Assembly: GCF_029784135.1 (NCBI RefSeq)
Contig: NC_073746.1
Coordinates: forward strand, 229,475,882 to 229,539,881
Reading direction: 5' to 3'
DNA length: 64,000 nucleotides
Source of the DNA: Toxorhynchites rutilus septentrionalis
Lineage: Eukaryota > Arthropoda > Insecta > Diptera > Culicidae
In this document: in pieces, positions 45,601-54,281 of the stretch
Numbering within the stretch: position 1 is the stretch's first letter
How the letters are laid out: every line of letters starts with the position of its first letter
Translations under genes and position numbers: made by a program
Notes under the pieces: model-generated
Told to the model about the DNA's origin: nothing
Database searches by the model: none
What the model saw: only the letters and a program-made list of their open reading frames with translations

Positions 45601-46254
45601 GGGGTTATCTGAGTTGCCGTTGATTGGATAACAACCATACGTATTTAGTGAAGCATGGTTTGGTTTGAATGTTTTAGATAATTTAAAATCATTGTCAGTG
45701 GTATTTATAAATTTGACAAAAACATTATCTTTGCTCACAATTGAGTTTGCACAGAAAATTCCTGGTGCAACTTCTTTTGAAAAGACGACACTGTCTTCTG
45801 TTACGTTTGTATTTATAAGTTTTTTGATGGTTTCACACCGTGCTGGTATTACAATTTGTCCTTCGCAATTATTTATTATAGGAATTTCGAGTGTTTCAAA
45901 GTCAATGTTTATTTTGAGTAACCAAGACTCGTAATCGATTTTACATTTGTAATTAACTAGAAAATCTCTACCAATAATTCCATCGGTAGGAATAGGGAAA
46001 TTTTCCTCTACTATGTGAAATTTATGTGGAATTTTTAAACCATTTAGTAGTATGTCAGTACTTGTAGTTCCTATGGTACTAATATTACCATGGCCTATTC
46101 CAGTAATACTGCAATTTTCAGAGGGATAATAAATTTGCGAGCTTTTTATTTTATTTGATTTCATGACCGATATGTCAGATCCGCAATCTGCAATGAAAAG
46201 ATTTGGCGTATCTGTCAATTCGAGCATGAGTTTGATATAATTAGTGGCAGACAC
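42684..46254 (-). pseudogene. pol: LTR-element pol polyprotein (protease, RT, RNase H, integrase), disrupted
   Basis: Protease near 46200-45950 (FIADCGSDISV, DGIIGRDFL). RT near 45480-44850: VDFRQLNKQIIPDKFPLPRI, TLDLMSGFHQIPLD, FEFNRLPFGL, FLYIDDIIVV with the catalytic YIDD. RNase H near 44550-44300 (IIITDASKVACGAVLA, ELTAIHWAI, RTDHRPL). Integrase: HHCC zinc finger (HHHDSPTGGHPG .. CELCKINK), core D-D-E (VSIDTIGPF, CIKTDQETEYKG, HPQTIGALERN), and a C-terminal GPY/F-type module (VYNGPFVIS, about 42760). Disruptions: in-frame stops at 45595-45597 (TGA), 45019-45021 (TAA) and 44396-44398 (TAG); frameshifts near 44846, near 43058 and in an A/T run at 43032-43037. The protease Asp motif reads DCG where D(S/T)G is usual. 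It lies one frame back (-1) from gag. Confidence 0.92.
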
Positions 46255-46256
46255 AT

Positions 46257-47303
46257 TTATGGTATATGTTGCCTGAGAGGTACCCCTAAAGGGTGGATAT
46301 TTCCATTGTTTGATACTGGTGGTTGCTGTACATATTGTTGTGTTGACGGTACTTGATGCATGGGCATTTGTTGATGCCGCGAATCCACTTGAAAATTTCC
46401 ATGTTGGTTTTGGAAATTACCTCTTCTAGCGAACAACACTTGGGTGTTTTGATTATTGCTCGTTGGTTCGTTTTCAATCGCCTTTGCGACTGCTGCATCC
46501 AACGAGTTAAATTGCCCCGCTTTTAGAATCATTTTTGATTCTGTGCTACGTATACCGGCAGTGAGAGCTTTTACGCCAGCTCTTGTAGCTAAACTTGCCG
46601 CCGCTTCAACGGGGATGTTTTCTGCAAGGTAGCATCTCTCCAACTCGAGAGTGAGTGTCTCGATTTGTTGAGCGAATTGCCCAATGCTGCCAGTTTGCTT
46701 CGTAGCATCTAATTTCGCCACTATTGTTTGTGGGTGCGGTCGTTTTTCACATTTTTCTTTTAATTTATTTATTATAACATCTACAGTGGCGGGTTTGTCT
46801 CCCACCGCCACTCGTGCTTTGCCTTCAAGGCGTGAAAGCACAACTTGGATTGCCGCAACTTTGTTCGTATCTGAAACAAGTGTTTTCAACGCAGCTAGTG
46901 CGGAAAGTACCGCCGGTAGTTTGTCGACTGACCCATTGTATTGTGGGATCAGGGTCGATGCTATTTTTATAATTTCCGTGTTTGTGGTCATATTGTTTTT
47001 ATATAATTTTATGAACCACAACACAACTTTCCCTAATGTTTTGAACGAAATTAAATGATTTTGGTCGAGTCTAGCATCTATAAAAGTCTTTATTTCGCCG
47101 AATAATATTCGTGCTGCCTTTACGAGAAAAATTTGTCTACTTTCCTCAAACAGTTCAATTATATTTAATATCTCGTCATAAACTTGTCTGCTGTTATTTA
47201 ACTTTTTTAATAATGTTAATCTCCTATATCGTCTGTTTGGGCTTTTCTTTAAATTTACTAAGGTTTTCTTTAGGCTTGCTAGCAGTGCATCTACTAGGTC
47301 CAT
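46257..47303 (-). CDS. gag: LTR-element Gag, intact, 348 aa
   Basis: Opens with ATG at 47303 and ends with TAA at 46257-46259, uninterrupted. Gag forms the particle that packages element RNA in the cytoplasm. The N-terminal 110 residues are basic and helix-rich (SPNRRYRRLTLLKKLNNSRQ); the middle (about 115-265) resembles the capsid-like region of mdg1/gypsy Gags (LEGKARVAVGDKPATVDVII, QFAQQIETLTLELERCYLAE). The C-terminus is Gln/Asn/Pro-rich (QQMPMHQVPSTQQYVQQPPV). I find no CCHC zinc knuckle, so RNA binding would depend on basic patches. The pol frame is -1 to gag and overlaps its end. Good integrity compared with pol. Confidence 0.9.
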   Translation of the reverse strand: MDLVDALLASLKKTLVNLKKSPNRRYRRLTLLKKLNNSRQVYDEILNIIELFEESRQIFLVKAARILFGEIKTFIDARLDQNHLISFKTLGKVVLWFIKLYKNNMTTNTEIIKIASTLIPQYNGSVDKLPAVLSALAALKTLVSDTNKVAAIQVVLSRLEGKARVAVGDKPATVDVIINKLKEKCEKRPHPQTIVAKLDATKQTGSIGQFAQQIETLTLELERCYLAENIPVEAAASLATRAGVKALTAGIRSTESKMILKAGQFNSLDAAVAKAIENEPTSNNQNTQVLFARRGNFQNQHGNFQVDSRHQQMPMHQVPSTQQYVQQPPVSNNGNIHPLGVPLRQHIP

Positions 47304-47770
47304 AAATTTAAAATTTTTGTCTAGCGACTTAACACTATTTTATTATTATTATTCGTTTGTTTTAACTTACATCGTTGTCGTATTGGTTGTCCGCTTAACT
47401 GTTTTTCCTTCGCAGGGCGCTTAAGTATGAGCTGCGGTGGTCGTCGTTAGGGACGATCCAGGTTGCGGGTTGCGGTTGCATGAAACAAAATGAGGGTTGT
47501 CTCTTTGGTGGGGCCGCTCCAAGTTGCTGGTAGCCCTTTGTTGGAGCCGCTCTTTGTTGCCGGTAGCTCTTTGAACGGTGGATGTGCTCTCCTTCTGTCA
47601 CCGTTTTTTTTTCGATTTTATGTTCTCGTATAACACTGTTTGCATTATTTTATTTGCGATGCAGGGCGCATTAATGTTTGTTTAGTCTTCTTCACGTCAC
47701 TTTACTTTAGTCTTTTTGTTTGGACTGTGATAACACTTGTTGGTATAGTGTTGAATATCGGTATCACACA
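47304..47770 (-). other. LTR-element leader between the small ORF and gag
   Basis: Untranslated leader, part of the packaged RNA. An open frame at 47601-47395 contains repeated RAAPTKGYQQLGAAPPKR-type segments from a short DNA duplication (GGAGCCGCTCTTTGTTGCCG / GGGGCCGCTCCAAGTTGCTG). Probably not a gene. Confidence 0.6.
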
Positions 47771-48004
47771 TTACGCACTTTGTAGGTTGACAATGGACTT
47801 GGCAACTTTCAGCGCCTGATTGCGAGTATGTTTCTTATACATTTCGTATAGGGTGATTGCTAGATTCAACCCCACGCTGCACAAAATCACTATCAATTTA
47901 AAGTCATGGTCTTGGTATAATTCTTCATGCACATCTAACCGGTTGAGGATGTTGACCTGAGGGTCACCCGTATTTTGTGCATGTTTCGAGCTTGATTTGC
48001 CCAT
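47771..48004 (-). CDS. LTR-element leader ORF: 77-aa protein with myristoylation-type start and membrane segment
   Basis: The ATG at 48004-48002 is the first AUG after the primer-binding site and has a good context (AAAATGG). The open frame extends upstream only through non-ATG codons, so I set the start here. The protein begins MGKSSSKH, matching the N-myristoylation consensus (Met-Gly, small residue at position 6, basic at 7). It then has a polar stretch (NTGDPQVNILNRLDVHEELY), one strongly hydrophobic segment (about residues 36-52, KLIVILCSVGLNLAITLY) and a basic tail (KKHTRNQALK). The layout predicts a small membrane-anchored protein, type unknown. It is intact while pol is broken. Small pre-gag ORFs have, as I recall, been noted in mdg1-lineage elements; homology needs a search. 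Confidence 0.7.
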   Translation of the reverse strand: MGKSSSKHAQNTGDPQVNILNRLDVHEELYQDHDFKLIVILCSVGLNLAITLYEMYKKHTRNQALKVAKSIVNLQSA

Positions 48005-48116
48005 TTTTCCACTTTTCACTTGACCGAAGAACTTAGATTTCACTACGGGGTTAGAGCTGAACGATTACTATTCGAAATCACTTGAGATACTTTTCACGAT
48101 TATTTGCAGGTAAGAC

Positions 48117-48134
48117 CCTGTTCGCGGGTCGCCA
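48117..48134 (-). other. primer-binding site, tRNA-Arg-type
   Basis: Directly after the 5' LTR on the minus strand: TGGCGACCCGCGAACAGG. TGG pairs with the tRNA CCA end; TGGCGACC fits the acceptor end of insect tRNA-Arg species. The exact tRNA is not determined. Confidence 0.78.
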
Positions 48135-48547
48135 TGTAACAAATCGCGTCGACTGGTTTTAGTGCTGTGATATCTTATAGCGAATCACGACTACGTTCGT
48201 TGCTCGGTTAAACTGGAATTCCTTTATTGTTCCTGGAAGTTTTTTACAAGAGTCCCGATTGAGACGCCTGAAGCACCGATTTATGTAAATGCTATGTACA
48301 CGATCACCAATCGGGATCGATGTGCATGCGAAAGAGACAAAGATAGAAACCTCGAAAAAACCATGACTGTACACATGGTAACAGCGAGGTTCAGTAAAGA
48401 TGAAATGCGACACTTTCGTTCGTCGCTGTAAACGCTGACAATTTTTGTGCAGGCAATTGAACTGAAGGTTCAATGCCCACTGGTGTGCTTTGTTGTAGAT
48501 GTAAAATTTAGAAGCATGAAAATGACATGTGGAATGCACATGTCACA
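48135..48547 (-). repeat. 5' LTR (right), 413 bp
   Basis: Same ends as the 3' LTR; carries the promoter for the element RNA and an AATAAA signal at 48223-48228 (complement). Followed on the plus strand by the target duplication ACAT (48548-48551). Confidence 0.96.
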
Positions 48548-48551
48548 ACAT

Positions 48552-50191
48552 TTGAATGCGTATCATAACACTTGGAAAACGTTGTTAATAATACGACTTA
48601 TTTTCAATATTTCAAGTTAACTTTTTGAATAAGAATTTAGTATGAAAATATTCGTAATTTTAACTTCACGATGTACTTTTATGATGGTAAGGTACTTTGA
48701 AATCAGTTTCTAGTGATAACTGGATAGTACCACAACATTTAGAAAAGGACTTTTTTCTGACTTAAATTAATACAATAAGTCATAGCTAACATTAGAACGT
48801 AGTCCTTAAAAAGTTGTGAATTCTGTGTTAGACCCAAAATTCGAATGATGATTGGTTTTGAAAAGTCTGAACAATCTGTTAATCTGTAGTGTTGGCAACC
48901 CTGCTCCCCACCCTTCTATCCCTGTAGATTGTGTGATACGGTGAGGGAACGGTACAATTTTATGTTAACGGTGTCTGTGCGCTATCTCTAATCCCTGTAA
49001 TCTGTTTTGCATAATTTAAAATCTGTGTGTTCACTCCTGAACGATGGTCTTTTCAGTCCTCTCGAAGGACTAAGCGTGCACAGTGGGCTTTTGTAGCTTA
49101 GTTCATTCACGTATATTGTGGTGGCTGATTAAACCTATAAATATTCGAATGTGAGAGGGCCAACGCTCTCGGCTTCCAAACAAGAATATTTTATCCGGAC
49201 GGTCCCTTTCCCGGTAAATGAACAAACAAAGTTTACACCATTCCATGGTAAAATTTACCGAAACGCTGTTGATGCTTCGTTTGCCGTTTGGCCTGGACGG
49301 GAAAACGTTGCCTGGCAGGGGACGAAATTCTTGGTAAAATTTTTCTTTGTTGACTCATCAAATAAGTCTCAACTGCACTGAAGGGAAAATATTCTGCGCT
49401 CAAAACGTCATTAGATGATCGTTATATGCAAATTAGCTTTTCCCTGCTCGAAGGATGCGGCTTACGACGAGTCTCTTGGGAACCATCGTGGAAGACGGAC
49501 TGAGATAAGTGATGGATTTTCGATGCGATAAATCTGAGGTGCGCGGATAACACAGCTAATCGGTGTTTTACAGAACAGGCAAATGGTGTGGGCTGGAAAA
49601 TATTTGATTTATGTAGAGAGCGATGTCAGTGATTGAATTTGGAATTAAGTATGAGCTGCTGCCTGATTCTTTCTTTATCTGTTATTGTACATTCGTTTTA
49701 CCAGCGAGTATCGTTCACCGTTGTAGCTATGAGAAATACATCGATTCACCTGTAGTAGGGTGTGCCCTTCAAATTTCCTCTAGAAAGTGTGCACACTCAC
49801 ACTCTGTTGCCGACACACTTTTGTCGGGTGTTTAGTTTTATCTGATCACGAATCTGAACGGAAATGACATTCTCTTCAATAAAAAATAGACTCGGAAAAC
49901 ATTTTAGGCTTGTGCTTCCATCGATTGTTGTATTCTGCATATGTTGCTGCCGTTAACCTGTTAATCTTTAACGAGTGCGACTCATGCAAAATTTGCATTT
50001 GTTCGAGGCTCTTCCGCTTATCGCGTCGTTTTTCGTTTGCAGCCGGGGCATGGTTTCTATTTCTGGTCTTCATCAGGAATTCAACAACTCCATGCAGTAT
50101 GGACTAAAGACTGAACTAGGAATTGGTGTATTCGTTTATTCTGATAATGTCTTTATTATAGAAACTAGCGCTCGTTGCTCGTGTCCATCTA
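48552..50191. other. unassigned non-coding stretch
   Basis: Short ORFs on both strands without motifs. Confidence 0.4.
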
Positions 50192-50945
50192 AACTTAAGG
50201 TGAAGGTGGAAGCTAGCCATTGTAGTAGTATAGGTAAACCCTCGTGTTAAAATGGGGTAATAGTGTTTGTGAGAGAAGAGCAAAGCACACGTAAATAGAT
50301 CAATTCACTTATCAGACTGTGTGGCGCTTCATTGACACGAGTCTTTGAATACATTTGAAAAAAAAAACAAATGACAATTCAATACTAAAGTAAAATGTAT
50401 GAACGATATGTTCCGATGAACAATTGCAAATATAAATATATATAGAAGGTGCATTTGTATATGATTCTGATTATACGCGAGCGTAACATGAGCAAATTTA
50501 TAACACATGCGAATTGGGGCACTTTTGGTATTAACAAGTTCTTCCGCATAGTAACTCGATGTTGATAATTCCTTAATATTTTCCTTCGTTGATCGTATTG
50601 TTTTCACATATTCACGCTGGAAAGCCTTAACCCTTCTCTTCGTTGGCCGAGGCATTTAGATTGAATTTAATACTTTTCCGTTTACTGTTTTTGAAAGCAT
50701 AGGCAGCCGTGGCAGTGTTCCGAGCTCTGCAATACAATTTTCTTACCCAATGTTAAAGTTGCTAAAACTTACATTATAGACCCATTAAACGTAAAAATAA
50801 TAATTGTATTGATATCAACACAATTTTATTTATCACACTGTTTCGCAAAATTATTGATTTTCGGGCGAGAGGTGAGGGAGGGAGATGAAAGAAATGAGCG
50901 CCATTGTGGCAGCCATTTATGGCTAGCTTCCACCTTCACCTTAAA
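50192..50945. repeat. separated inverted repeat of about 32 bp
   Basis: TTAAGGTGAAGGTGGAAGCT followed by AGCCATT at about 50194-50220 reappears as the complement AGCTTCCACCTTCACCTTAA at about 50928-50947. The 700 bp between contain a doubtful minus-strand ORF (50655-50329). Could be ends of one element or two opposite copies of a short repeat. Confidence 0.5.
50329..50655 (-). CDS. unrecognised 108-codon ORF, doubtful
   Basis: True ATG at 50655. The first 45 residues are basic and polar (MPRPTKRRVKAFQREYVKTI), the rest is hydrophobic and low quality. No family is recognised. If the first part is real, it may be a short exon; no convincing splice donor follows. Confidence 0.15.
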   Translation of the reverse strand: MPRPTKRRVKAFQREYVKTIRSTKENIKELSTSSYYAEELVNTKSAPIRMCYKFAHVTLAYNQNHIQMHLLYIFIFAIVHRNISFIHFTLVLNCHLFFFSNVFKDSCQ

Positions 50946-50964
50946 TTCAAATTTTATATCGAGG

Positions 50965-51055
50965 TTGATTTCGCGTGGCCGAGTGGCTAGCAACAGACAT
51001 ATCATGGGGTCTCCGGGTTTGATTTCCGTTCTGGCCAGAAGATTTTCCATTGTAC
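50965..51055 (+). mobile_element. Feilai-like SINE head, diverged
   Basis: CGCGTGGCCGAGTGGCTAGC (A box) and CTCCGGGTTTGATTTCCGTT (B-box region), followed by CTGGCCAGAAGATTTTCC. Body and GAA tail absent. Confidence 0.65.
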
Positions 51056-52652
51056 CACAGCATCCATTATATAAAAATAGAACCCAACGAGAGGATTATT
51101 TTCGTCATCACTAAAAAAATGTAGGTATCATTTCGCTGGAATCAATTTACATACACCATCGCTGTCACGTCATGTTGGTTTCGGAGATTCTCCATCGAAG
51201 AAGGTTTTACATTTTGTTCCGTAGTGGATGAATAAGTTCATAGCAACTATGAACAGTATTATACCATTCGTATATGTTTGCTGTTGACGAGCAAAGTTTC
51301 ACATACAGCAATAGCCAATTTTGTGTTGTAGGAAAAGTCAAGAAAAAGTTGCTTGTTTTCTGTGGTGTTTTTCCGTGTCGATATGTGGACTGGGATGAAC
51401 TTCTCCCAGCATTGTTTCTTCTCTGTGGATAAATCAGCATCTGAACGCAACGAACGAGTTTTGACAGTAATTTATTATTGTATTTATGCACCTGAAAAAA
51501 AAAACTGGCAACAAATGTTCGCCGAATGTTCATTTAGTGAGAGAAATATCATGACAAAATAAATAAGTTTGATGTTCTCACGGGCTCTGACGGAGCAGTA
51601 TTATGTAACCATCGCAACACGTTATCATTCATCATTAAAGGATCCAATTTTCCAAGGATACGATTTCACATCATGGTTTATCGCCCTCGCACCATTACCC
51701 TTTGCTCGTATTTGCCAGAGGAAGACAGCAGCAGCTCGTACGATTTTAATGAGTTGGTCGTTAGGAAAGTTTGTCGCGTCGTATATGCATAGATGTGTGG
51801 TTGTGTGAGCTATTCGTACTGAGTAGCACTCCACATCAAGCTCTCAATTGAACAATGCAACCGCCAAGGAAATCTGCAAAATACACATAAACGAAATGGG
51901 ACGTAATACATAACAACGCGGAATGAATCAATAAATTGCACATACTTGTTGTTCTGTCCCCTAATGTTCTCGCACGAAAAAACATTGTTTTGCGGATAAG
52001 AAATAATTCATTCTTTGCCAACAAATATTTCGCATCCTCCCGCTGAAAAACTGTAAGCTGTTTATTTTTGCGAAAGTTTTGCGTCCTGTCTTCCAGCTGA
52101 ACTTGATACTGCCCTTCCGTTATGCAAACGATGCGTAATAATATGGCATCGGTCGGTCCGTGCAGTCATGGAAGCGCCATGGAAGGAGAGATCCTATGGA
52201 GTACGAAACTTCCCGTTCCAATCCCGTATTCTCACAGTGCAACGGATTACGTAGTCGCGGCCTTGATATACTTCACAACAGATAAACGGGATAAACGCAA
52301 AAAAATAGCGACAAAATCTCGGTGGTATTTTTCCAGTTCCAGTAGTAAACGAGGAAGAAAGTACATTCACCAGGCTGTTGTTCCTCCGCTAGTTGAAGGT
52401 TGGAATTTGGCTAGTATTGCTTGAAAAGGGGGGCAAAGAGTGATAAGGGGTGAGGCGGACTGCGATTATGTGAAATGGGTGGTGGATGGTCGAGTATAGC
52501 TTATTTAGATGTTTATGTTCTTCTCCATTATGGTTTCTCCACTCGCTATGGCATATTATATCTATACGTTTGGAAGTTGTCGAGCTTAAGTAACACAGCC
52601 CATGGGAGGTAGTAATGTGGTACGACTAGTGGATGAAATTCAGTTCTTGTTG

Positions 52653-52653
<1 letters not shown>
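51056..52653. other. unassigned non-coding stretch
   Basis: No recognised gene; short ORFs in several frames only. Confidence 0.4.
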
Positions 52654-52683
<30 letters not shown>

Positions 52684-52686
52684 TTA
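52654..52686. repeat. (ATTT)n microsatellite, 3' tail of the CR1-like element
   Basis: Eight near-perfect ATTT units; on the minus strand (TAAA)n, as expected at the 3' terminus of CR1/Jockey-type elements. Confidence 0.85.
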
Positions 52687-52917
52687 TTCGAAACCATCCG
52701 ACAATAAGTCTTAATGGTAAAAAAAAAGGAACTTAGATTGGAAAAAGCCACCTTGAGCAAACGTTAAATTCGAACTCAAAGCGGCATAAAAACCCAATAT
52801 CTTTTCACAATGGTATACAAAATAAAATGATATAAAAACTAGGCGAATAACAAAGATGGATAACAATTATGACAATACTATACTACGCATACATTTCACA
52901 GTTGCACACAAAATATT

Positions 52918-53887
52918 CTAAAAGGACAATAAATTTCCACGACGATTATATTCTAACGCCATCTGACGAATAGGTTCTTGAAGACCATAATTAGTGCGAT
53001 GCGCATCAACCCGTAGCAGATGTTGGTTCCGTCGAGGCCGAAGAGGGCAGTACAGCTGAAGTCGCGACAGAACAGCAGGGCAATCAAAGCATCCCGATAG
53101 GATTTTATGGACGGTCTTAACGGTAATATCCTTGCGTCGCTGCTCGAGAGGAGCTATGCCAACTAGCTGACAAAGATCCTCATTAGGTGGCAAATTATCA
53201 TAATTTCTCCAAGGCAACATGCGGCAAATTCTACGAATGAAGCACTTTTGTATCCTTTCAATTCGAAGTATCCAGTACTCATAATGCGGATTCCAAACAA
53301 CACAGCTTGTCTCAAGGATGGAACGAACTAATGAGCAATAGAGAGTTCGTAAAGTGCCAGGATCGCAAAATTCTCTACCGATTCGAAAGATTGTTCCGAG
53401 CTGACGGTACGCTTTATTGATGATGAATGTATAATGTTGTCTAAACGACATTGGGCTGTCCAAAACAACACCTAGGTCCGTCACGTTATCACTTCGCTGG
53501 AGTGACGAGCCATTAATGCTGTAATCGAAAACTATTGGTTGTTTTTTTCGGGTAAAACTGATAACAGTGCATTTCTGAATGCTGATTGTCATATGATTAA
53601 AGCTGCACCATTCCGCAAATAAATCAATCAAGCTTTGAAGTCTCAAACAGTCTCTGGTGGTCTCAATTGGCAGATAAATTTTTACGTCGTCAGCGTAGCA
53701 TAACCTTGTTCCATGAGGCAATAGTCGGGTGATGTCGTTAACGAACAGCGAGAATAGCAAAGGTCCTAAAATGCTACCTTGCGGTACTCCGGAACCATTC
53801 TGGAACCACCTCGATTGGGAGGAACCCACTCTCACGGAAATTTTGCGACCGCGTAGATATGTGCTTAGCCACGAAAGCAAACTAGAT
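52918..53887 (-). pseudogene. CR1-like ORF2, C-terminal part (RT motifs B-E)
   Basis: Begins in the RT palm (LSWLSTYLRGRKISVRVGSS), then SGVPQGSILGPLLFSLFVND (motif B), LCYADDVKIYLP (catalytic YADD), VTDLGVVLDSPMSFRQHYTF and LYCSLVRSILETSCVVWNPH, ending at a natural stop at 52918. It encodes the polymerase half of the target-primed reverse transcription enzyme. No stop or frameshift within 320 codons; the lesion is the insertion at 53888. Confidence 0.9.
53874..53887. repeat. 14-bp target-site duplication, left
   Basis: AAAGCAAACTAGAT, repeated at 59911-59924 on the other side of the I-clade element. Confidence 0.93.
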
Positions 53888-54281
53888 TTTTTTTTTTTAT
53901 TAATCCGTTTATTTTTACAGGCTCAGTTACATAAGTTTAATGGAGCCAAACTCTTAACTATATTTCAACTAGCATATATCAACATGTTGTTTCCTTAATT
54001 CTATGGTTAATTAAATAGGAAACCGATTACTCGCGGTCGACTCGAGTTTAGAAGGGTGACACATTTTCATTAGGAAAAGGATGGGATGTAAGGAGATGTG
54101 TGTTTACACTCGCACTCACATTCACATTCACATTCTCATTCACACTGACACTTCACACTCAATTCTTAAAACTATCCTTACATCTAATATGTATTTACAA
54201 TTTAACTTATTCTAATGTTAGTAGGAAGGGAACCGATAGCTCGCGAAGGACGAAAAGGAGGGGAAAAGGATGTATAAACAA

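Larger units (their letters stand above)
42076..48547 (-). mobile_element. Ty3/gypsy LTR retrotransposon, mdg1-like, complete with both LTRs
   Basis: A 6.47-kb element on the minus strand: 5' LTR (48135-48547), PBS, 831-bp leader with a small ORF, gag, pol in the -1 frame (PR-RT-RNase H-IN), polypurine tract, 3' LTR (42076-42488). The pol domain order with integrase last is diagnostic of Ty3/gypsy. The 4-bp duplication, a PBS ending in TGGCGACC (tRNA-Arg-type), and a gag without zinc knuckle suggest the mdg1/412 lineage; that assignment is inference. The LTRs differ at two of 413 positions, so insertion is recent. There is no env ORF between IN and the 3' LTR. Confidence 0.95.

Noticed and set aside
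47395..47601. Second leader ORF of the LTR element
   Set aside because: Open frame arises from a short DNA duplication; biased composition, no conserved motif, weak start.
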